Assembly: GCF_004341385.1 (NCBI RefSeq)
Contig: NZ_SLXE01000025.1
Location: 1-41,928, forward strand
Direction: 5' to 3'
Source of the DNA: Uruburuella suis
GTDB taxonomy: Bacteria > Pseudomonadota > Gammaproteobacteria > Burkholderiales > Neisseriaceae
Length of the DNA stretch: 41,928 bases
The notes beneath the pieces are model-generated. The model worked only from the letters and a program-made list of their open reading frames with translations, was not told the DNA's origin and did no database searches. Shown in pieces: positions 1 to 10,100 of this stretch. How positions within the stretch are numbered: position 1 is the first letter of the stretch; each line of letters begins with the position of its first letter. Made by a program: the position numbers and the translations under genes.

Positions 1-78
1 TTTGTGCAGTCTGACTGCTTGCTTGCGCCGTTCGAATTGGGCTTCGGCTGCAAGTTTTCTTCCGTCTTCTTTTTCCAT
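1..78 (-). CDS. N-terminal fragment of a probable transposase (cut by window edge)
   Basis: Reading leftwards from an ATG at 78, 26 codons stay open to the window edge. The peptide starts MEKEDGRKLAAEAQ and continues with a basic, helical stretch containing ERRKQAVRLHK. This resembles the N-terminal helix-turn-helix region of IS630-type transposases, but only by recollection of family style. No clear Shine-Dalgarno precedes the ATG. Just upstream (132-155) lies the right end of a small repeat element, as expected if an IS had inserted into it at a TA. It could also be an unrelated DNA-binding protein or a non-coding shadow. Confidence 0.4.
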   Translation of the reverse strand, partial: MEKEDGRKLAAEAQFERRKQAVRLHK

Positions 79-131
79 TGGGGAGAAATGGGGATTAATG
101 TTGAAATTTCAATATTTAATTGCCGAATCTA

Positions 132-155
132 TAGGTTATTTTTTTGGATTGGTAT
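132..155 (+). repeat. Truncated right end of the ~104-bp inverted-repeat element
   Basis: The bases TAGGTTATTT to GGATTGGTAT equal the right terminus of the complete elements at 26923-27026 and 33729-33830. The rest of the element is missing and is replaced on the left by sequence leading into the probable transposase at 1-78. The junction falls at a TA dinucleotide. Confidence 0.6.
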
Positions 156-156
156 A

Positions 157-210
157 ACTGAAGCTGTGCTTCAGACTAGGCTCCTGCCTGCGCAGGAGCG
201 ACAAAAAGGG
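157..210 (+). repeat. Two-hairpin repeat, copy 1 (copy 2 at 41663-41716)
   Basis: The stretch contains CTGAAGCTGTGCTTCAG, a short hairpin, then GCTCCTGCCTGCGCAGGAGC, a second hairpin, then an A/G-rich tail. A close relative occurs at 41663-41716, 41.5 kb away. Each copy lies near a small mobile element. Function unknown. Confidence 0.55.
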
Positions 211-221
211 CGGCAAGCTGC

Positions 222-256
222 TGCAAAAAAGCCTTCCGCATTTCGCGGAAGGCTTT
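222..256 (-). terminator. Intrinsic terminator of the tpgA-like gene
   Basis: A perfect 12-bp stem (AAAGCCTTCCGC at 228-239, GCGGAAGGCTTT at 245-256) with loop ATTTC is followed, on the minus strand, by a run of six T. It lies 14 bases beyond the stop of the lipoprotein gene at 270. A single DUS (255-264) partly overlaps the outer arm. Confidence 0.8.
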
Positions 257-269
257 CAGACGGCCTGCA

Positions 270-1094
270 TCAAGGTTGGACAGGTGCCGAGCCGTTGACT
301 TCGATTTCCACACGGCGGTTGGGTTGCAGGCAGGCAATCAGCGCTTCGCGGCTGCCTGTGTGCGCGCACTCTTTCACCGGCTGCTGCTTGCCTGCGCCGT
401 GTGCCTGGATCAGGCCGGCCGCGATGCCTTGCGCGATTAGGTATTGGCGCACGGTGTCGGCGCGCTGCTGCGACAAGGCCAGATTATAGCTGTCGCTGCC
501 CAAATAATCGGTGTAGCCGGTAACGCGGATGCTTTGCAGGCGGTCAAACGATTTGAGCTTACCGGCCAAATCATCCAGCTCGGCGCGGCCTTTGGCATTC
601 ATGCTCGCAGCATCGCCTTTATCGAAGGCAAACAAGGCATCGGCAGACAAGGTGTAGCGGCGGGCTTCTGCTGCGGCGGGCGGGCAGGCGGCTTCGGCCG
701 GGTCTACGGCGCGCCAATGGAAGCTGCGGGCGAATTTATGCTTGTCGAAAATCACTTTGTATTGGCAGGTGGTGATGTTGTCGGTGCCCTGCCCCGGTGT
801 GCGGAAGTGAAACAGATAATCCCATTCGCGCACGTTAAACATGCCTTCATCATAATGCGGGCGGCCGATCAGCTTATAGAGCTCGTCTTTGGTCATGCCC
901 GCCTCAATCGCGGCCAATTCGGCTTGCGTGGGGAAGGTGCCGCGATGTTTATCGAAGGTAACGGAATAAGGTTTGGGCCACACCGGCTCATCGGTGGTGC
1001 CGTTGGCCTTTACGTTGCTTTTGGTGGCACAAGCGGCCAACAAAGCCACGGCCAGCAAGGGAAAAGCGGTTTTGATCATTTGATTTACTTTCAT
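270..1094 (-). CDS. BamE-like/OmpA-like peptidoglycan-binding lipoprotein (TpgA-type partner of the adhesin)
   Basis: 274 residues. The signal peptide ends in a lipobox (LLAAC, Cys22), so this is an envelope lipoprotein. Residues ~50-130 look like a SmpA/OmlA (BamE) domain: an AAIEAGMTKDELYKLIGRP stretch followed by a WDYLFHF strand. Residues ~147-267 form an OmpA C-terminal domain; Asp196 in TGYTD and the Arg pair in QPNRRVE are the usual diaminopimelate-binding positions. The same BamE+OmpA architecture is known in TpgA, encoded beside the trimeric autotransporter AtaA in Acinetobacter, where it links the adhesin anchor to peptidoglycan. Here the gene follows the giant adhesin on the same strand, 60 bases after its stop, with a DUS hairpin between them and an AAGGAA ribosome site before ATG 1094. 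The partnership is inferred from context. A generic OmpA-family lipoprotein is the alternative. Confidence 0.8.
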   Translation of the reverse strand: MKVNQMIKTAFPLLAVALLAACATKSNVKANGTTDEPVWPKPYSVTFDKHRGTFPTQAELAAIEAGMTKDELYKLIGRPHYDEGMFNVREWDYLFHFRTPGQGTDNITTCQYKVIFDKHKFARSFHWRAVDPAEAACPPAAAEARRYTLSADALFAFDKGDAASMNAKGRAELDDLAGKLKSFDRLQSIRVTGYTDYLGSDSYNLALSQQRADTVRQYLIAQGIAAGLIQAHGAGKQQPVKECAHTGSREALIACLQPNRRVEIEVNGSAPVQP

Positions 1095-1115
1095 TGCGTA
1101 TTCCTTAATATGGGG

Positions 1116-1147
1116 TTCAGACGGCCTGTTGACACAGGCCGTCTGAA
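1116..1147 (-). terminator. DUS hairpin between adhesin gene and tpgA-like gene
   Basis: TTCAGACGGCCTGT (1116-1129) pairs with ACAGGCCGTCTGAA (1134-1147) around loop TGAC. It begins 7 bases past the adhesin stop. On the minus strand no T-run follows, and the ribosome site of the next gene comes next. It may therefore be a leaky terminator that lowers lipoprotein expression relative to the adhesin. Confidence 0.6.
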
Positions 1148-1154
1148 AGCACGA

Positions 1155-4100
1155 TTACCACTGATAGCCTACACCTGCGGTGGCGCCGTAATGACCGCGC
1201 GAGTTGCCCGAAGCAGTACCTTTAATCACCCAGTTGCCGCCATCGGAGATGCTGGAGAAGCCGATGGCATAGCCGCCCTCGCCGCGATAGGTACTGCCGG
1301 CCACGGCCATCATGCTCTTGCCGGGCAGATAAGCCTGCGGCAAGCCGGCCACGGCCATGGCTGCTGCGGTGCCGGCGTTGGCATTGTTTTCAATGCCGTC
1401 GATGCGGCTGTTGAGCTGGTTGCCCAAGGTTTGCAGCTGGTTGACATTCACCGCATCGGTGCCGTGCACGCCTGCGCCCACGTTGTGGATCACCACGGGC
1501 GCGTTTTGGTCGGCGCCCACGAGGGTAACATCATTGCTGGCTGTGCCGCCGTTGGGCGTGGTGGGGCTGTCGGCATTGGAATACTGCACAATGCCCGCGC
1601 CGCCGGTTTGCAGCGCTTCCACCGCTTTATTGGTGGCATAGAGCTGGCTTCCGTTGATGGCATCGGTGCTCTTCTCACCAATCAGGCCGGCCGCCACATT
1701 TTGCACGCGCCGTTCACTGCCCACATCGCCCACGCTCACCACACCTGTCGGGGTGGCGCCGGCAAAATTGTAGGTTTTGCCGTTGATGGTGGTGGAGGCA
1801 TATTCGGTGGTGCCGGCGGTTTGATCGGTGCGTGCGGTGATGGCTGCCGATTCGCTGCCCAAGTTCACCGAATTGGCGGCGGTTGTTTTCACATTGTTGC
1901 CGATCACAAAGCTGTTGTCGGTGGCCACGGTGTTGTCGTTGCCCACCACATAGCTGTTGTTGCCGCTGATGGTGCTCGGGTCGCCAAAGGCGCCGGAATT
2001 ATTGCCGGATACCTTGTTGCCGGTGCCGATGCTGATGCTGTTGCTGCCCGTGGCTTCAGCACCGGAGCCGATTGCGATGGCATTGGTGCCGCCGGCTGTG
2101 GCTTTGCTGCCGATGGCCACGCCATTGGCGGCGCTCACCTTGCTTTGGTTGCCGATGGCCACACCATTGGCCGCTTCGCCGCTGGTGGATGCCTGATAAC
2201 CGATGGCGGTAGAGAAGCTGCCGCCGGCGCTGGAGTCTTCCGTGTTGCTGGTGTCGGCGGTGAATGCTTGGCCGTCATTGGTGTGGAAGAACTTAATGCC
2301 TTGCTCGTTCATGTTTTTAATGGCGGAAATCACCGAATTGTGAACATATTCAGTTTGCCCTTGAACGTTATAGGTTTTCAGCGCCAGTTGGCCTTCCGGC
2401 GTTAAGCTGCCGTCTTGGTTCACATAATTATCGCCGCCAATAATCTGATTGATGTTGCTCACATTATTGGTGATGTTGGTCACATCGGTGTTCACCGAAG
2501 CGATGGCGCTATCCAGCTGGCCTTTGTTTACCGCATCGGTGGCATTCACGCCGTCGGCCACATTGGTGATGGTGTTGCCGCCATTATTCAAGCCGTCTTT
2601 GCTCAGGCTCACATTGCTGCCTGCTGCGCCGTTGCCAATGGTGATGCCGTCGCTGTTCACCACGGTGTTGCCGGTGGTGAGGCTGTCGGCCTTCAGGTCT
2701 TTGGCTGTGGCCACTTGATAATGGGTGCTGCCATCGGCATTGGTGCTCGGGGTAACCACAATATTGTCGCCCGCGCTCACCGTGCTCTTCGCTTGGGTGG
2801 CGGCGGTGTTGGCCGCGGCAATCGCGTCATTGATATTGTCTTTACCGGTGCCGCCAATGTTGCTCATGGTGGTGGTGCCGTCTGCATTCACCTTGCTGTT
2901 GCCACCCAAAATGGCTTGGTTGGCATCGGCAATGGTTTTGATTTGGCCGCCGTTCACCGCTTCAGTGCTGCCGGCCGCAATATTGCCGCCGGTCAAGCCG
3001 CTGATTTTGTTGGTGGTGCTGTCGATTTTCACGCCACCCACATTCACAGTGTTAAAGCTGACATCTTTGGCCGTGGCCACGGTGTAGATGGTTTGGCCAT
3101 CGGCACCGGTGGTGCTGCTCACCTTGATGTTTTCGCCTTCTTTCACCTCGGTTTTTGCACCCGCAGCGGCTTTTTGCACATCACCGATATTGGCTGCGTT
3201 GGTGGCAGTAGTGCCGCCGCTGGCTACATTGGTGATGGCTTTGCCGCCGGCATCAATGCCGCCGCCGGTCATGCTCGGGCCGCCGGTGATGGTCAAACCA
3301 TCGCTGTTCACTTTGGTGTTGCCCATCGCAATGCTGCCGTTGCTGCCCAAATCAATGGTTTCGGCCAGTTTCACCGTCAACGTATCGGTGCCTGCTACCA
3401 CGCCGATATTGCCCTCGGTCAGATTGCCGGTATTGCCGCCTTTCACGTTAACGGTTTCGCCCAGTTTGCGGTTAACCGACGTACCGCTGTCGCCCGCAAA
3501 GGTGAGCGGCTTGTTGGCTTGATCGTTCGCCGCTTTAATCGCGTCGTTGATGTTGCCTTTGCCGGTGCCACCAATGTCGGCGTTGGTGTAAACACCGGTG
3601 CTCGGATCATAGGCGGTGTTGCCGCCGATAATGTTCTTCACGCCTTCACCTTGCGCAAACAACTGGCTGCCGTTCACCGCATCGGTGCTGCCAGCGCCGA
3701 TGTCGCCCGCTGCCAAACCGCTGATTTTGTTGGTGGCGCCGTCAATTTTCACATCTCCCACCTTCACGGTGTCAAAGCTTACATCTTTAGCAGTGGCCAC
3801 TTTGTATTCGATGCCGCCGGCCGCATTGACGCCTGAGGTGACCTCAATATTGTCGCCCGCCACCACGGTGTTGTGCTTGGCTGCCGTGCCGGCAACGGTT
3901 TTAATCGCATCGTTGATGTTATTTTCACCGGTGCCGCCGATGTCGCTCATGCTCAAGCTGCCATCGTTGCCCACCGCTGCATTGCCGCCCAACACAGTTT
4001 TCACCGAGTCGGCTACGCCATACAGCTGGCTGCCGTTGACAGCATCGGTCGAGCTTGCGCCCACGCTGCCTGCAGCCACGTTGGTGATTTTGTTGCCGGC

Positions 4101-7100
4101 TGCATTGATACCGGTTTTGGTGAAGCTCGGGCCGCCGGTGATGGTTAAACCATCGGTGTCGAGCTTGCTGTCGCCGGCGCTGATGCTGTCGACAACCAGG
4201 TTTTTATTCAACGCAATGCCAAGGCCGTCTGAACCGGCGGTGGTGGTGATGTTGTTATCACCTTTCACCGCCAAGGTGTCGCCCAGCTTTTTCGCATCGG
4301 TGGTGGTGCTGTTGTCGCCGGTGAAGGTGATGCCTTTGTTGGCAATATCTTCAGACGCGGTAACGCCTTTGGTTATATCGGCTTTAGTCTTATCAGACAA
4401 ATCAACAGCATAGTCGGTGATGTTGCTGGTGGCATCTTTCGCGCCTGCGGTTACTTTCACCGCATCGGAGCCGGATACACTTGCACCATCGGCATTCACG
4501 GTGTAAATGCTTTGGCCGTCTGAACCTTTGCTCTCTGCCACGCTGGTCACGTTAGTGCCCGCTTTCACCTCGGTTTTCGCACCCGCAGCGGCTTTTTGCA
4601 CATCACCGATATTAGCTGCGTTGGTGAGCGTGTCGCCGCCGCTGGCTACGTTGGTGATGGGTTTGCTGCCCGCATTGATGCCGCCTGCGGTCACGCTCGG
4701 GCCGTTGGCTATGGTCAAGCCGGTGCTATCGAGCTTGTTGCCGCCGGCGGTGATGCTGTCTACCGTCAGCGCTTTGGCTGTGGCAACGGTGATGTCGTTA
4801 CCGTTGCGGGTAATCTCAATGTTGTCGCCATTGATAAACTGAACCGTGTCGCCCGGTGCCACTTTGTCGGCTGTGTCGCCATTGGCCTGAATATTCCAGC
4901 CGGTGTTGGCCACGGTGCTAACCGCTTTGAGTTGGTCTTCGGTGGCGGCCTGGCCGCTAACAATGCTATTCGGGTCGAAAGCGGTGTTGGTCAGCCCGCC
5001 AATGGTGCCGGCGTTGCCGTTGATGCGCACCGGATTGGTGCTGCCGATGCTGATGCTGTTGCCCAAGCCGAGCTGCACGCCGTCTGCCGTGGTGGTGCTG
5101 GTGATGTTGCCGTCACCTTTCACGTTGATGGTGTCGCCCAACGCATATTGCGTGCTGGTGCTGCCGTCGCCGAACTTGATGCCTTTGGCGATGGCGGCGG
5201 TGTTGGTGGCAATATTGCCGGCGTTGGTTGCGACATTTTGGTTGGTGGCATACAGCTGGCTGCCTGTTACCGCATCGGTGCTGCCGGCTGCAATCGTGCC
5301 ATCGGCAAGGTTGGTCACTTTATCGCCGCCCACATCCAACCCGTTTGCGCCGCTGCTCAACACGGTGTTGTTACCTGCTTCGCCCACGGTAACGCTGGTG
5401 AATTCCGGCATGTCGCTGGTGGCGATGCTGATGGTGCCGTCGTTTTGGGTGATGGCAATGTTTTTACCGGCATCAATGGTTACCGTGTCGCTCGGGTGGA
5501 TTTCTTGCGTTTTGCTGCCGCTCACGCTGCCGCCCGAAGCGGTGGTGGTTAAATTCCAGCCGCTGTTAGCCACGCCGTCGATGCTGTTGAGTGCATCTTG
5601 CACACTGCTGTAGGTGTTGCTGCCCACTTTCAGCCCGGCGGTCACGCTGTTGGTGGCTGCGTCATAGCTGGACGTGCCGCCCAAAGATGATGCGGTGCTG
5701 CTGCCCAGCGCATTGAGCTGGCTGGCATTCACTGCATCGCCGGCATCGGTGCCGTTGGCAAGATTGGTGATTTTGTTGCCGGCTGCATTGATACCGGTTT
5801 TGGTGAAGCTCGGGCCGCCGGTGATGGTTAAACCATCGGTGTCGAGCTTGCTGTCGCCGGCGCTGATGCTGTCGACAACTAGGTTTTTGTTCAACGCAAT
5901 GCCAAGGCCGTCTGAACCGGCGGTGGTGGTGATGTTGTTATCACCTTTCAGCGCCAAGGTGTCGCCCAGCTTTTTCTCATCGGTGGTGGTGCTATTGTCG
6001 CCGGTGAAGGTGATGCCTTTGTTGGCAATATCTTCAGACGCGGTAACGCCTTTGGTTATATCGGCTTTAGTCTTATCAGACAAATCAACAGCATAGTCGG
6101 TGATGTTGCTGGTGGCATCTTTCGCGCCTGCGGTTACTTTCACCGCATCCGAGCCGGATACACTTGCACCATCGGCATTCACGGTGTAAATGCTTTGGCC
6201 GCCTGAACCTTTGCTCTCTGCCACGCTGGTCACGTTAGTGCCCGCTTTCACCTCGGTTTTCGCGCCCGCAGCGGCTTTTTGCACATCACCGATATTGGCT
6301 GCGTTGGTGGCGGTGTCGCCGCCGCTGGCTACATCGGTGATGGGTTTGCTGCCCGCATTGATGCCGCCTGCGGTCACGCTCGGGCCGTTGGCTATGGTTA
6401 AGCCGGTGCTATCGAGCTTGTTGCCGCCGGCGGTGATGCTGTCTACCGTCAGCGCTTTGGCTGTGGCAACGGTGATGTCGTTACCGTTGCGGGTAATCTC
6501 AATGTTGTCGCCATTGATAAACTGAACGGTGTCGCCCGGTGCCACTTTGCTGGCTGAGTCGGCGTTGGCTTGCAGATTCCAGCCGGTGTTGGCCACATCG
6601 CTGACGGCTTTGAGCTGGTCTTCGGTGGCGGCCTGGCCGCTAACAATGCTATTCGGGTCGAAAGCGGTGTTGCTCAGCCCGCCGATGGTGCCGGCGTTGC
6701 CGTCGATGCGCACCGGATTGGTGCTGCCGATGCTGATGCTGTTGCCCAAGCCGAGCTGTACGCCGTCTGCCGTGGTGGTGCTGGTGATGTTGCCGTCACC
6801 TTTCACGTTGATGGTGTCGCCCAACGCATATTGCGTGCTGGTGCTGCCGTCGCCAAACTTGATGCCTTTGGCGATGGCGGCGGCATTGGTGGCAATATTA
6901 CCGGCGTTGGTTGCCACATTTTGGTTGGTGGCATACAGCTGGCTGCCTGTTACCGCATCGGTGCTGTTTGCGGCAAGCTCACCCTCAGCCAAACCACTGA
7001 TTTTGTTGGTGGTGCCATCAGTTACCACGCTGCCTACGGTGGTTTTGTCAAAGTTAACGTCTTTGGCAGTGGCCACTTCATAGCTGGTGCTGCCATCGAT

Positions 7101-10100
7101 GTTGTTGGTCGGCGTAACAACGATGTTGTCACCTTGGGTAACGGTGGTTTTAGACGCCGCTGCCGCTTTTTGCACATCGCCGATATTCGCTGCATTGGTG
7201 GCGGTGTCGCCGCCGCTGGCTACATTGGTGATGGGTTTGCTGCCTGCATCAATGCCGTCTTTGGTCATGCCCGGGCCGCCGGCAACTTGGAAGCCGGTAT
7301 TCGAGGTGACTGTGCCGGCAAAAGTCGGTGCGTCGACAATTTGCACTTCAATCTTGCCGTTGTTGACCACTGTTTTCACATTGGAAGATGAGGCCTCGGC
7401 TGTTGCGCCGCCCACCACTTCAATGGTGTTGTTCAGGGTTTTTGTCACGCTAGTGCCGTCTTGGGCGGTCAGGCCGAAGGTGGCCTTGTCCAAATTGTCT
7501 TGTACTGCAAACAATTGGTTGCCCGTCACCGCATCGCTGCTGCCTGCGGCCACATTGCCATCCTTCAGGTTGGTTAATGCCACCGGCGTGGTGCTACCTG
7601 TGCCGCCTAAAGTTACGCTGGTTTTGCCTGCGTTGTCGTATTGAACGGCATTATCGGCTTTAACCAATGAATCTTTGGTGGCTTGCGACAGGTCGATTGC
7701 ATAGTCGGTAACGTTGCTGCCTTTGTCGGCTCCGCTCACCGTTACTGCGGTCGAACCGGCTGACGCGGTGGTGCCTTTGGCATTGACGGTGTAAACGCTT
7801 TGGCCGTCTGAACCTTCTGCTTTCTCTACGTTAGCCACATTGGTGCCGGCAGCCACTTGAGTGTTGGCCGCTTTAATCGCGTCGTTGACATTGTTTTTGC
7901 CGGTGCCTCCAACATCGCTCATGGTTAAGATGCCGTCTGAATCTACTTTAGCATTGCCGCCCAGAATGGCAGCGGTGCTGTTTGCCACATTACCAATCAC
8001 GTTTTGCGTGGCATAAAGCTGGCTGCCGTTAATCGCATCGGTGCTGCTCTCGCTGATTTGGCCGGCGGCCACGTTTTTAATTTGGCGCTCGGCACCTGCG
8101 GCACCCACAGACAGCTGCATGCCGCCCTCTGCCGCCTGGGCAGCAAAGCCGCCATAGGTGATGCCGTTAACTGTGGCCGTGGTTTCAGCGGTGGCATTGG
8201 TGGCGGTTGTGCTGCCCTCACCTAACGCAACCGATTTGGCCTGTGTGGCTTTTGCGCCTTTGCCCATGGCAACGGCGGCCGCACCTGAGGCCAGAGAATC
8301 TGTGCCCATCGCCACGGCATCATCTTGGCGGGCTTGCGCATTTGAGCCGATGCTGACAGCATCATTAAATGCGATTTTGTCTTGAGGAACGCTTGACCAT
8401 ATCATCGATTCCGCATCATCGGACAACACCACTTCGGTGCCGGCTTGACGGCCGATAGCAATATTATTATTACCATTCACCAATGTCCCAGCGGCACGAC
8501 CCAAGGCGACATTGTCGTTACCGGCAATATTCTGGCCCGACTGCAAGCCCAATGCCATATTACCGGCACCGGACATCTCCGTTCCACTCTCTACACCAAA
8601 CGCCACATTGTATGACCCTGTCAAACTATTGCCTGCCGCATTGCCCAGCGCCATATTGAAAGTACCGCCAGCCGAATTGCCTGCTCCATTGCCAATCCAG
8701 GTATTTTCATTGCCTGAGGAATCCACACCTGTGCCGGCACCTATAGCGATATCGTTTGAATTGGCCGATGCGCCACTGCCTAATGCAATTGAGGCATCAT
8801 CTTTGGCCACAGCGGCATAACCGATTGCAACAGAGCCTTCCCCTCGGGCGGATGCGTCCGCACCGGCGGCCAGTGCATTGATGCCGGTGGCACCGTCGTT
8901 GTTGTAGTTGTCGCCCTGTACGCCATTGTCATTTACACTGTAATAATGCGTTTTCGCTGCATCCACAGCGCTCTTCACATCACCGATATTGGCCGCATTG
9001 GTGGGCGTGCTGCCGCCGCTGGCCACGTTGGTGATGGGTTTGCTGCCCGCATTGATGCCGTCAGCATTGATGGTTACCGGGCCGGCGCTGATGCTGGTTA
9101 AGCCGGTGAGGGTTTTATTCAGCTCGACTTTGAGGCCGTCTGAACCGGCGGTGGTGGTGATGTTGTTATCGCCCTTCACCGCCAAGGTATCGCCCAGTTT
9201 TTTCGCATCGGTGGTAGAGCTGTTGTCGCCGGTAAAGGTCAAGCCTTTGTTGGCGATATCGTCAGACGCGGTAACGCCTTTGGCGATATCTTCTTTAGTC
9301 TTATCAGACAAATCAACAGCATAGTCAGTGATGTTGCTGGTGGCATCTTTCGCGCCCGCCGTTACTTTTACCGCATCCGTGCCGGACACACTTGCGCCAT
9401 CGGCATTCACGGTGTAAGTGGTGTTTTTGCCGTCGCTGTTGCTGCTCACACCGGCAATATTGGTGCCTGCGGCAACGGTGGTGGTTTTTTGGGCGCTGTT
9501 GATGGCATCGGCCACGCTCTCGGCGGTGGCAAAGTTATTGCCTGCCGTGCCGGCGCTGACGGTGCCGTCTGAAGCGGTGGTAAGCGTGGAAGTGTTAACC
9601 GAGTAGCTCACTTGCGGGTTGGCGCCGCTGGTATCCAGCTTAGCGGTGGTGCCGGTGCCGTTAACAAAATCAACGGTGCTGCCCGGTGCCACTTTGGTGC
9701 TGCCGTTGCCGTTTGCCGTCACATTCCAGCCTTGTGCGGCATATTCGATGGCTTCATGCACGGTGGCTTTGCCGGTGCCGCCCACATCGCTCATGCTCAA
9801 GCTGCCGTCTGAAGCCACTTTGGCATCGCCGCCCAAGATATTAGCGGTGCTGGCGGCCACATTGCCGATTACGTTTTGTGTGGCATAAAGCTGGCTGCCG
9901 TTAATCGCATCGGTGCTGCTCTCGCTGATTTGGCCGGCGGCCACGTTTTTGATTTGACGCTCGCTGCCTGCGGCACCCACGGACACAATATCGCCCGCAG
10001 CCGGGCTATTGCCGGCAAAGCCGCTGTAAGTCAGGTTGTTTACAGTAGCCTCATTGGTGGCCACGGCGGCATCGGCGGTTGAGCTGTCGCCCAAAACCAC

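Noticed and set aside
444..2405. 653-codon open frame on the plus strand rich in Gly, Ala, His and Ile
   Set aside because: It lies antisense to the lipoprotein and adhesin genes. The low-complexity composition follows from the repetitive opposite strand, and there is no ribosome site.
2415..3836. 473-codon plus-strand frame, and many 60-270-codon frames antisense to the adhesin
   Set aside because: Shadow frames of a GC-biased repetitive gene; their own repeats follow the adhesin repeats.
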